From UBA1081 sp964495345 (lineage in GTDB: Bacteria > Bacillota > Clostridia > Oscillospirales > Acutalibacteraceae): a stretch of 5,353 nucleotides of DNA. The DNA lies in assembly GCA_964495345.1 (NCBI GenBank), contig CAZBVV010000116.1, positions 1 to 5,353 of the forward strand. The letters run 5' to 3'. A program made the translations under genes and the position numbers. Numbering within the stretch: the first letter of the stretch is position 1; every line of letters begins with the position of its first letter. The notes below the pieces were generated by a model, which was given only the letters and a program-made list of their open reading frames with translations, was not told the DNA's origin and made no database searches. Below are positions 1 through 5,353 of this stretch, one piece after another.

Positions 1-27
1 GAATGATAAGAGTGTAATATTGAAAGA

Positions 28-52
28 GTGTGTGAGTGATGCACACGCACAC
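28..52. other. Imperfect hairpin with GT/CA-rich arms
   Basis: Bases 28-38 pair with 42-52: ten of eleven positions pair (one of them a G-T wobble, with one A-A mismatch), around a three-base ATG loop. Read on the minus strand the stem is followed by a pyrimidine-rich but not T-pure stretch, TCTTTCAATATT. It could therefore be a weak terminator for leftward transcripts that pass spoIIID and the repeat element. No gene is visible on either side within the window, and the fold could be a by-product of alternating GT/CA sequence. The function is unknown. Confidence 0.35.
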
Positions 53-102
53 CACAGGTGAAGCGAGTTAATAATAATTTAGCACAATGTTGATGATGTA
101 CC

Positions 103-230
103 GTAGGGGCGATGATTCATCGCCCGTGTGCGAAGCACAAATTCCGTCAGGAATTTTATATGTGCAAATGAAACGGTGTTCCACCGTTATTTGCCTTACG
201 GCAAATCGGGCGTTAGGTTAACGCCCCTAC
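103..230. repeat. MITE-like element made of six consecutive hairpins
   Basis: The element opens with GTAGGGGCG (103-111) and closes with its exact reverse complement, CGCCCCTAC (222-230). The 24-bp ends also share CGCCCG/CGGGCG, so the ends are inverted repeats. The inside resolves into a row of perfect small hairpins: 107-125 (stem GGGCGATGA), 127-139 (TGTGC, loop GAA), 140-155 (AATTCC, loop GTCA), 172-188 (AACGGTG, loop TTC), 189-206 (ATTTGCC, loop TTAC) and 208-226 (GGGCGTTA, loop GGT). It codes for nothing convincing and shows no obvious target-site duplication in the flanks (91-102 against 231-242). Elements with GTAGGGGCG ends recur, to my knowledge, in intergenic regions of Clostridia and other bacteria. 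Copy number and mobility cannot be judged from one copy. Lying about 45 bases past the spoIIID stop, its GC-rich outer hairpins could also end or stabilise that transcript. Confidence 0.75.
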
Positions 231-274
231 AAATTCTATTGCAATTTTTCTTCGCTAAATTATTGTTTACCATA

Positions 275-526
275 TTATTTTCTTGCAAGGTACTTTTCTT
301 TTGTGGCAAGACCGCCTCTGATGTGTCTTTGTGCTTTGTTATCGTCAAGAACTTTCCTTACCTGAATGTATAATAACGGCCTTACCTTTTTTAATCTTGT
401 TGCCACATCGGAATGTACCGTACTCTTTGATATACCGAATTTTTTTGCAGTCGCTCTTACAGTTGCTTTGTTTGCAACAATATATTCGCCCAGTTCTATT
501 GCCCGTTCATCTACAAGGGTACTCAA
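275..526 (-). CDS. spoIIID: Stage III sporulation transcriptional regulator SpoIIID
   Basis: This 83-residue protein is a small DNA-binding regulator. In Bacillus it acts in the mother cell, activating or repressing many sigma-E-dependent genes and helping to switch on sigK. The helix-turn-helix spans about residues 22-46, with the recognition helix in GISKSTVHSDVATRL (31-45). A basic segment RHIRGG (67-72) follows, and the family uses such a C-terminal basic helix for extra DNA contact. Close resemblance to B. subtilis SpoIIID (93 residues, with the motifs KSTVH and RHLRGG) runs along the whole length; only the non-conserved tail is shorter. The start must be the TTG at 526-524: an in-frame TAA lies at 541-539, no ATG or GTG comes between, and AAGGAGG sits seven bases upstream. 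A sigma-E-like promoter precedes it, so it is probably transcribed apart from the isomerase gene upstream. In many relatives mreB follows spoIIID, but none is seen in the 274 bases left here. Confidence 0.95.
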   Translation of the reverse strand: MSTLVDERAIELGEYIVANKATVRATAKKFGISKSTVHSDVATRLKKVRPLLYIQVRKVLDDNKAQRHIRGGLATKEKYLARK

Positions 527-533
527 AAAAAAA

Positions 534-540
534 CCTCCTT
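534..540 (-). promoter_or_regulatory. Ribosome binding site of spoIIID
   Basis: A perfect AAGGAGG lies seven bases before the TTG start codon. The spacer and the first two bases of the start codon together make an unbroken run of nine Ts (533-525 on the minus strand). This site decides the start, because the reading frame is closed by TAA directly overlapping its upstream edge. Confidence 0.9.
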
Positions 541-568
541 AAAACATATCATTCAATAATATGTCTTA
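540..568. promoter_or_regulatory. Dyad with two opposed SpoIIID-box-like sequences
   Basis: TAAAACATAT (540-549, plus strand) and TAAGACATAT (559-568, minus strand) each match nine of ten positions of the SpoIIID consensus WWRRACARNY, failing only at the eighth. They face each other in a near-perfect dyad (ACATAT...ATATGT) that overlaps the -10 element and predicted start of the spoIIID promoter. B. subtilis SpoIIID is known to affect its own transcription. A site overlapping -10 would more naturally fit repression, but this is inference. The same dyad could fold as an AT-rich RNA hairpin at the end of the isomerase transcript. Confidence 0.45.
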
Positions 569-584
569 AAGAGGGAAAATATGA
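556..584 (-). promoter_or_regulatory. Predicted sigma-E promoter of spoIIID
   Basis: On the minus strand, TCATATT (584-578) matches the sigma-E -35 consensus KMATATT fully. After exactly 14 bases comes CATATTAT (563-556), six of eight matches to the -10 consensus CATACAnT. Transcription would start near 549, giving a leader of about 23 bases that carries the AAGGAGG. spoIIID of B. subtilis is a sigma-E gene, so the position and type agree with expectation. The region is AT-rich, so some chance matching is possible. Confidence 0.65.
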
Positions 585-593
585 TTTTATTGA

Positions 594-2063
594 TTATGCG
601 AAGGGATTTTCTGTTTTATAAAGCATACCCTTAGGCTGATTAAAGCCGATATCCTCTACACCAAGGTACTTAAACACTTCGTAAATTGCTTTGCCGTAGT
701 GACCGAAAGCAACTGCACCGTGATGAGGATAATTCTTTTCGATAAGCACATGGCGGTAGAATCTGCCCATTTCGGGAATTGCAAATACACCGATGCCGCC
801 GAACGACTTTGTTGCAACGGGAAGAACCTCACCGTGAGCAATATAGCCTCTGAGTTTTGCATCTGCCGTACTCTGGAGTCTGTAGAATGTGATATCACCG
901 GGAACGATGTCACCTTCAAGAGTTCCGTTTGTAACTTCTACGGGGAGATTTCTTGCCATAATACGCTGATATCTCATTTCACCGAAGCTTAACTTACAGA
1001 TAGGTGTATTACCACAATGGAAGCCCATAAATGTGTCTTTAAGCGTGTAGTTATACTTACCGCCTATACATTCGTTGTACATATCCGCAGGAACTGAGTT
1101 ATTGATATCAAGGAGTGTGACTGCATCCTGACTGATGCAGGAGCCTATGTACTCGCTGAGTGTTCCGTAAATATCAACCTCACAGGATACGGGAATACCC
1201 TTTGCGGCAAGTCTGCCGTTTACATAGCAAGGAACAAAGCCGAACTGTGTCTGGAATGCAGGCCAGCATTTACCTGCGATTGTAACGAACTCTCTTGAAC
1301 CCTTATGAGCCTCAACCCAATCAAGAAGAGTTATTTCATACTGAGCAAGCTTTTCAAGCACTTCGGGCTTTTTATTGCCTTCACCGAGCTCTGCCGCCAT
1401 TTCAGCCGCAACTGCGGGGATTCTTTCATCACCTGCGTGATTATTGAATGCTTCAAACAAATCAAGCTCTGAATTTTCTTCAATCTCAACGCCAAGCTCG
1501 TAAAGAGGAGCGATGGGAGCGTTACAGGCAAGAAAATCCTGAGGTCTGGGACCGAAAGAAATAATTTTAAGATTGCGAAGACCGACAACAGCTCTTGCAA
1601 CAGGAACAAAGTCGGCAATCATATCTGCACATTCTTCTGCTGTGCCAACAGGATACTCGGGAATATATGCTTTAACATTACGAAGCTTTAAATTATAGCT
1701 TGCGTTAAGCATACCGCAGTAAGCGTCACCTCTGCCGTCAATAAGGTCGTTGTGTGTTTCCTCTGCCGCCGCAACAAACATAACGGGACCGTCAAATTTC
1801 TTTGCAAGGAGTGTTTCACTTGATTCGGGACCGAAGTTGCCAAGATAAACAACAAGTGCGTTACATCCTGCATTGTTTACGTCTTCAAGTGCTTTGAGCA
1901 TATCCTTTTCGTTTTCAATACAAACGGGACACTCATAGATTTCGCCGTATTTTTTGTTGTAGGCTTCAACCAGAGCTTTTCTTCTGCCCTCTGAGAGTGA
2001 CATGGGGAAACAGTCTCTTGATACGGCAACTACTGCCGCTTTGATTACGGGGATATTTTTCAT
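594..2063 (-). CDS. L-fucose/L-arabinose isomerase superfamily protein (COG2407-like)
   Basis: This 489-residue protein belongs to the superfamily of metal-dependent aldose-ketose isomerases that includes FucI and AraA. The N-terminal part (about 5-170) looks like the Rossmann-type domains of the family (AAVVAVSRD, NALVVYLGNFGPE). The C-terminal part holds the catalytic set: Glu295 in SCEVDIYG, Asp319 in LLDINNS, a FHCGNTP motif with His349, and YPHHGAVAFGHYG with His447/448. The Glu and Asp lie 24 residues apart, the same spacing as the metal-binding Glu337 and Asp361 of E. coli FucI, so the enzyme is probably active with Mn2+ or a similar metal. It is shorter than E. coli FucI (591) and near AraA in length (about 500), and its true sugar cannot be told. 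The ATG at 2063 is chosen because AAAGGA stands nine bases before it. An ATG at 2081, overlapping the ATPase stop as ATGA, would add six residues (MKGCFN). It is the last gene of the ilvD unit; no fucose or arabinose genes are nearby. Confidence 0.85.
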   Translation of the reverse strand: MKNIPVIKAAVVAVSRDCFPMSLSEGRRKALVEAYNKKYGEIYECPVCIENEKDMLKALEDVNNAGCNALVVYLGNFGPESSETLLAKKFDGPVMFVAAAEETHNDLIDGRGDAYCGMLNASYNLKLRNVKAYIPEYPVGTAEECADMIADFVPVARAVVGLRNLKIISFGPRPQDFLACNAPIAPLYELGVEIEENSELDLFEAFNNHAGDERIPAVAAEMAAELGEGNKKPEVLEKLAQYEITLLDWVEAHKGSREFVTIAGKCWPAFQTQFGFVPCYVNGRLAAKGIPVSCEVDIYGTLSEYIGSCISQDAVTLLDINNSVPADMYNECIGGKYNYTLKDTFMGFHCGNTPICKLSFGEMRYQRIMARNLPVEVTNGTLEGDIVPGDITFYRLQSTADAKLRGYIAHGEVLPVATKSFGGIGVFAIPEMGRFYRHVLIEKNYPHHGAVAFGHYGKAIYEVFKYLGVEDIGFNQPKGMLYKTENPFA

Positions 2064-2072
2064 ATTGAAGCA

Positions 2073-2078
2073 TCCTTT
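2073..2078 (-). promoter_or_regulatory. Ribosome binding site of the isomerase gene
   Basis: AAAGGA lies nine bases before the ATG at 2063-2061 and overlaps the last base of the ATPase stop codon (TGA, 2080-2078). It favours this start over the ATG at 2081-2079, which has no purine-rich site at the right distance but forms an ATGA overlap. Either start implies translation close behind the upstream gene. Confidence 0.7.
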
Positions 2079-3265
2079 CATTGTGATAAAACACCGTCAA
2101 TAAATTGTTTTGCCGTTCTTGCACTTCTGCCGCCTTTGATAAGTGCAAATTTTTCCGCATCCATACACAGCTGCTCAGTTACTTCGATACCGTGCTGAAC
2201 TGCAATATTCTTCATAATATCAAGATAACATTCCTTGCCGGGTTTTACAAATGTTATCATAAGACCGAATCTTTCGGAAAGAGACATTAACTCCTGTACC
2301 GTGTCGTTACGGTGAATATCGTCACTGCTGTCCCTGTCTTTAAAGGATTCACGAACGATATGACGGCGGTTACTTGTGGCGTATATTGCAACGTTACCGC
2401 TTTTTGCCGCAACAGAGCCTTCAAGAATGGCTTTGAGCGTGCTGAAGTTATCGTCTGCCTGATTAAAGGAAAGGTCATCAATAAACAGAATAAATTTTAA
2501 GGGATTTACACTCAGTTCGTCAATAATAGTGGGAATTTCCACAATCTGTTCTTTGCGAACCTCTATAATACGAAGTCCCTGTGATTTAAACTCATTCGCA
2601 ACAGCTTTAACCGTTGATGATTTACCCGTACCTGCATCTCCCGACAGGAGAATATTTGCGGCAGGCTTGCCCTCAAGCAAAGCTTTTGTGTTATTGATAA
2701 CTGCATTACGCTCATTCTGATATCCCGACAAATCGGCAAGAGTTACGGGGTCGGGATGCTTTATTGGAATGATAGCACCGTCTTTGATACAGAACATGTG
2801 ATATTTTGCGTATATTCCGTAGCCGAATCTGCCGATTTCGTCACGACGTTTGAAATATTCGTTTTCAAAGTCAATTTTTTCAGTTTTCCATTCGGGAAGA
2901 AAGCCGTGATAATTAATACATTTTCTGAAATCCGAACGTGTAAGGGCTGATATTTCAGCAAAAACAGCAAGTTCAGCTTTTACACACTCATCAAGTTCAT
3001 CGGAAATTATCTGCCCTGCGGCAACCTTTTTGATAAACACGTTTTCATCGTCGGTAACGATATTGAGAATGTATCTGCTTAAATTATCCGTATGTGCATA
3101 AAGCTCCGATACAAATTTGCCGTATCTGTCAACCTGCTCTTTGATTGATGAATCTTCTATTGCATCAAGGAGCTGACAAAGTGCATTTACTACGCTGTCT
3201 GCAAGCAAATTCCTGAACACCGCAACACTGTGGAGCTTTAATGCAAGTAATTTTAATCCGTTCAT
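2078..3265 (-). CDS. DUF815-type AAA+ ATPase (COG2607-like)
   Basis: This 395-residue protein is a predicted ATPase of unknown biological role. The C-terminal half is a complete AAA+ module: Walker A GDAGTGKSS (209-217, Lys215), Walker B FILFIDD (258-264, Asp263/Asp264), sensor 1 ATSNRRH (296-302), a possible arginine finger in SERFG (Arg332), and a sensor-2-like GGRSARTAKQF (378-388). Just before it, FGYGIYAKYHMF (147-158) and the stretch from HPDPVTLADL to GYQNERNAVINNTKALL (170-197) are typical of DUF815 proteins. Residues 1-130 are more variable and mainly helical-looking; there is no signal peptide or membrane segment, so it should be cytoplasmic. The ATG lies one base after the ilvD stop and lacks a good RBS (AAAGGG is about 19 bases away), so translation is probably coupled to ilvD. 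All nucleotide-handling motifs are intact. A remodelling or chaperone role is possible for such proteins, but no partner is known here. Confidence 0.9.
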   Translation of the reverse strand: MNGLKLLALKLHSVAVFRNLLADSVVNALCQLLDAIEDSSIKEQVDRYGKFVSELYAHTDNLSRYILNIVTDDENVFIKKVAAGQIISDELDECVKAELAVFAEISALTRSDFRKCINYHGFLPEWKTEKIDFENEYFKRRDEIGRFGYGIYAKYHMFCIKDGAIIPIKHPDPVTLADLSGYQNERNAVINNTKALLEGKPAANILLSGDAGTGKSSTVKAVANEFKSQGLRIIEVRKEQIVEIPTIIDELSVNPLKFILFIDDLSFNQADDNFSTLKAILEGSVAAKSGNVAIYATSNRRHIVRESFKDRDSSDDIHRNDTVQELMSLSERFGLMITFVKPGKECYLDIMKNIAVQHGIEVTEQLCMDAEKFALIKGGRSARTAKQFIDGVLSQ

Positions 3266-3266
3266 A

Positions 3267-4925
3267 TCACTTATTGATTATTGCACCCTTTGAACCGCTT
3301 TCAACCATTGACGCATAGCGTTTAAGGTAGCCTGAAAGTTCCTTTGTTTTGGGCACAAAATTCTTCATTCTTTCATCAATTTCAGCCTGAGGCAATTTAA
3401 GTTCAAGCTTGTTTGCAGGAATATCAATGCTAATGATATCACCGTCTTTTACAATACCAATCATGCCGCCTGCCGCAGCTTCGGGTGAAACGTGACCGAT
3501 TGCCGCACCTCTTGTAGCACCACTGAAACGACCGTCTGTAATAAGTGCAACGCTGCTGCCCAGTCCCATACCAACGATAGCGGATGTGGGGTTAAGCATT
3601 TCTCTCATACCGGGGCCGCCCTTAGGACCTTCGTAACGGATAACAACAACATCACCGGGAACGATTTTACCGCCGTTAATAGCCGCCTGTGCATCCTCTT
3701 CACAGTCAAACACCTTTGCAGGTCCTTCATGCTTTAGCATTTCGGGTGCAACTGCGGAACGCTTTACAACGCTTCCGTCCATGGCAAGATTACCTTTGAG
3801 CACAGCAATACCGCCCGTTTCGCTGAAAGGCTCTTCGATAGGACGAATAACCTTATGATTAAGGTTAACTGCGTTTGCAATATTCTCCCCTACGGTTTTA
3901 CCCGTTGCCGTGATACATGATGTATCAAGCAAGCCGTTTTTGTTAAGCTCGTTCATAACGGCGTAAATACCGCCTGCTTCTTCAAGCTCTTCCATATAAT
4001 TTCTGCCTGCGGGAGCAAGATGACAGAGGTTAGGAGTTTTGTCGCTGATTGAGTTGGCAATATCAAGGTCAATTTCAATGCCGCACTCATGTGCGATTGC
4101 AGGAAGATGAAGCATTGTATTTGTTGAGCATCCCAAAGCCATATCAACGGTGAGAGCGTTCATAAACGCCGCTTGAGTCATAATGTCACGGGGTCTGATA
4201 TCTTTTTCGATAAGCTCCATAATTTTCATACCTGCGTGCTTTGCAAGCTCAATTCTGCTTGAATATACGGCAGGAACAGTACCGTTACCTCGAAGTCCCA
4301 TACCGATTGCTTCGGTAAGGCAGTTCATTGAGTTTGCCGTATACATACCCGAACACGAGCCGCAGGTGGGACAGGTTTTACATTCGTACTCATGGAGCTT
4401 TTCCTCTGTGATTTTGCCTGCGTTATACTGACCGACAGCTTCGGAGATTGTTGAAAAGCTGATAAGCTCCCCATTCATACGACCTGCGAGCATGGGACCG
4501 CCGCTTACAAAAATACAGGGAATGTTAAGTCTTGCCGCCGCCATAAGAAGACCCGGAACGTTCTTGTCACAGTTGGGAACCATAACAAGTGCATCAAAGC
4601 CGTGAGCAAGAGCCATAGCTTCGGTTGAGTCTGCAATAAGGTCACGGGTAACGAGAGAATATTTCATGCCTTTGTGACCCATAGCTATACCGTCACAAAC
4701 TGCTATTGCAGGAAATACAACGGGATTACCGCCCGCAGATGCAACGCCGAGCTTTACAGCGTCAACGATTTTGTCTATATTCATGTGACCCGGCACAATC
4801 TCATTGTATGAGCTTACGATACCTACAAGGGGTTTTCTTATATCCTCATCGGTCATACCGAGTGCATGATACAAGGCTCTGTGAGGAGCGTTATTTGCAC
4901 CGTTTTTAAGTGAATCACTAACCAT
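3267..4925 (-). CDS. ilvD: Dihydroxy-acid dehydratase
   Basis: IlvD (552 residues, full family length) dehydrates 2,3-dihydroxy-isovalerate and 2,3-dihydroxy-3-methylvalerate to the 2-keto acids that precede valine, leucine and isoleucine. It is a cytoplasmic iron-sulfur enzyme. Visible signatures are CDGIAMGHKGM (77-87, Asp78), PNCDKN (117-122, Cys119, Asp120 and the Lys121 that is carbamylated in relatives), CGSCSGMYTANSM (188-200, Cys191) and DGRFSGATRG (464-473, Ser468, the likely catalytic base). The position that holds the third cluster cysteine in [2Fe-2S] enzymes is Gly46 (VPGHM), as in the [4Fe-4S] type of E. coli. This points to an oxygen-labile cluster suited to an anaerobe. The start at 4925 is set by AAAGGAGG nine bases upstream; a TTG at 4958 would lie inside the terminator hairpin. 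The neighbouring ilvC argues for the amino-acid pathway rather than sugar-acid dehydration. A 1-base gap leads to the ATPase gene. Confidence 0.96.
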   Translation of the reverse strand: MVSDSLKNGANNAPHRALYHALGMTDEDIRKPLVGIVSSYNEIVPGHMNIDKIVDAVKLGVASAGGNPVVFPAIAVCDGIAMGHKGMKYSLVTRDLIADSTEAMALAHGFDALVMVPNCDKNVPGLLMAAARLNIPCIFVSGGPMLAGRMNGELISFSTISEAVGQYNAGKITEEKLHEYECKTCPTCGSCSGMYTANSMNCLTEAIGMGLRGNGTVPAVYSSRIELAKHAGMKIMELIEKDIRPRDIMTQAAFMNALTVDMALGCSTNTMLHLPAIAHECGIEIDLDIANSISDKTPNLCHLAPAGRNYMEELEEAGGIYAVMNELNKNGLLDTSCITATGKTVGENIANAVNLNHKVIRPIEEPFSETGGIAVLKGNLAMDGSVVKRSAVAPEMLKHEGPAKVFDCEEDAQAAINGGKIVPGDVVVIRYEGPKGGPGMREMLNPTSAIVGMGLGSSVALITDGRFSGATRGAAIGHVSPEAAAGGMIGIVKDGDIISIDIPANKLELKLPQAEIDERMKNFVPKTKELSGYLKRYASMVESGSKGAIINK

Positions 4926-4934
4926 TGGAATTTG

Positions 4935-4942
4935 CCTCCTTT
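4935..4942 (-). promoter_or_regulatory. Ribosome binding site of ilvD
   Basis: AAAGGAGG stands nine bases before the ATG at 4925-4923. It fixes this start over the in-frame TTG at 4958, which has no such site and would add eleven residues unlike the family. The site begins only two bases past the T-run of the upstream hairpin. Confidence 0.9.
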
Positions 4943-4944
4943 GC

Positions 4945-4984
4945 AAAAACAGCACCAACCCGACTTTTTTATGTCGGGAGGTGC
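4945..4984 (-). terminator. Intrinsic terminator or attenuator between ilvC and ilvD
   Basis: On the minus strand GCACC (4984-4980) and CCCGAC (4978-4973) pair with GTCGGG (4964-4959) and GGTGC (4956-4952). This gives an 11-bp GC-rich stem with a small internal bulge and an ATAAAAAA loop, followed by TGTTTTTG (4951-4944). It lies 16 bases past the ilvC stop and just before the ilvD RBS. The T-run is only five long, so partial read-through into ilvD is likely, because no separate promoter fits between this hairpin and the ilvD start. It may lower ilvD expression relative to ilvC or protect the ilvC mRNA 3' end. Confidence 0.75.
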
Positions 4985-5000
4985 GATTTAGTAACGAATT

Positions 5001-5353
5001 TTAGTTGTTGATAAGCTTTGCTTCGTCGTTCCAGCTGTAAAGCTTACGGATTTCCTCGCCTACAACCTCTGCGGGATGCTCTGCGGCAAGTTTTCTCATA
5101 GCCTTAAAGTGAACCTGTGAACCTGCATCTGACATATCAAGAAGGAAGTCTTTAGCAAATGTACCGTCCTGAATATCAGAAAGAATCTTCTTCATAGCTT
5201 TCTTTGTTTCGTCTGTGATGACCTTAGGACCTGTGATGTAATCACCGTATTCAGCAGTGTTTGAAATTGAATATCTCATACCTGCAAAACCACTCTGATA
5301 AATAAGGTCAACGATAAGCTTCATTTCGTGGATACACTCAAAGTAAGCGTTTC
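5001..5353 (-). CDS. ilvC: Ketol-acid reductoisomerase, C-terminal part (cut by window edge)
   Basis: The reading frame is open to the window edge, giving 116 C-terminal residues from base 5351; the N-terminal NAD(P)H-binding domain lies outside. The enzyme converts acetolactate or acetohydroxybutyrate to the dihydroxy acids that IlvD then uses. The piece begins NAYFECIHEMKLIVDLIY, whose two Glu in ECIHE correspond to the Mg2+ ligands Glu226 and Glu230 of class I enzymes. It continues with SISNTAEYGDY, whose Ser corresponds to the substrate-contacting Ser251. From the first Glu to the end is 112 residues, which fits the short class I form of about 335 residues without the extra C-terminal duplication. 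The ATG at 5324 is an internal methionine of this domain, not the start. The stop is TAA at 5003-5001. ilvC precedes ilvD on the same strand, with 75 bases and a hairpin between them. Confidence 0.97.
   Translation of the reverse strand, partial: NAYFECIHEMKLIVDLIYQSGFAGMRYSISNTAEYGDYITGPKVITDETKKAMKKILSDIQDGTFAKDFLLDMSDAGSQVHFKAMRKLAAEHPAEVVGEEIRKLYSWNDEAKLINN

Noticed and set aside
103..230. CRISPR array or tRNA-like structure
   Set aside because: The hairpins differ in sequence, there are no equal repeats with spacers, and no cloverleaf with anticodon and acceptor arms can be drawn.
128..373. Plus-strand open frame of 81 codons starting in the repeat element
   Set aside because: It starts with GTG inside the hairpin element, has no RBS, runs antisense into spoIIID and matches no family. 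It is a by-product of the repeat.
540..568. Dyad before spoIIID as the terminator of the isomerase operon
   Set aside because: The stem is AT-rich and the T-run comes only after the AAGGAGG, not directly after the stem. A regulatory dyad over the promoter explains it better, though weak termination is not excluded.
331..621. Plus-strand open frame of 96 codons across spoIIID and its promoter
   Set aside because: It is antisense to spoIIID, has low-complexity Leu/Ile-rich content and crosses the control region. No RBS or recognisable domain supports it.
2064..2081. Longer isomerase start at 2081 (MKGCFN extension)
   Set aside because: The ATGA overlap is appealing for coupling, but the AAAGGA nine bases before 2063 is better placed for the second ATG. 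The longer form remains possible.
3267..4925. IlvD as a sugar-acid dehydratase working with the sugar isomerase
   Set aside because: The gene follows ilvC directly and the protein reads as a standard IlvD throughout. There are no sugar-acid genes, so the amino-acid role is far more likely.
4926..4958. Extended N-terminus of IlvD from a TTG at 4958
   Set aside because: The extra codons translate the terminator stem and the RBS itself, and the ATG at 4925 has an ideal AAAGGAGG and the expected family N-terminus.
4926..5000. T-box or other riboswitch in the ilvC-ilvD gap
   Set aside because: The 75 bases hold only one simple hairpin and the RBS, too short for a T-box, which would be expected upstream of ilvC or earlier genes outside this window.

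Overview
The window looks like chromosome from an endospore-forming, anaerobic Gram-positive bacterium of the Clostridia, plausibly a gut Oscillospiraceae/Ruminococcaceae relative. The pointers are a clear SpoIIID, strong AGGAGG-type ribosome binding sites, a DUF815-type AAA+ protein, a dihydroxy-acid dehydratase with the features of oxygen-labile [4Fe-4S] enzymes, and a short-form ketol-acid reductoisomerase. The genus cannot be fixed from the sequence alone. All five recognised genes lie on the minus strand, so transcription runs from high to low coordinates. No plus-strand gene is supported.

From right to left: the 3' end of ilvC (5001-5353, cut by the window edge) is followed by a hairpin with a short T-run (terminator or attenuator, 4945-4984). 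Next comes ilvD (3267-4925), with a strong RBS just past the hairpin. One base after ilvD starts an AAA+ ATPase gene (2078-3265), and 14 bases after that a gene of the L-fucose/L-arabinose isomerase superfamily (594-2063). These last three form a compact transcription unit. IlvC and IlvD catalyse successive steps of valine/isoleucine biosynthesis. The ATPase and the sugar-isomerase-like enzyme have no known role in that pathway, which makes their tight packing with ilvD notable.

The 67-base gap at 527-593 separates this unit from spoIIID (275-526). It holds a near-consensus sigma-E promoter (a match to KMATATT, 14 bases, then CATATTAT) and two opposed SpoIIID-box-like sequences in a dyad, then a perfect AAGGAGG and a TTG start. 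This fits a separate mother-cell sporulation gene that may control itself.

The gene-free left end (1-274) is dominated by a 128-bp element (103-230). It has inverted ends beginning GTAGGGGCG and is built as six consecutive hairpins, resembling a MITE-like dispersed repeat. A separate hairpin lies at 28-52. I found no complete new defence or mobile system. The most distinctive items are the hairpin-chain element, the spoIIID control region, and the ilvD-ATPase-isomerase gene cluster.
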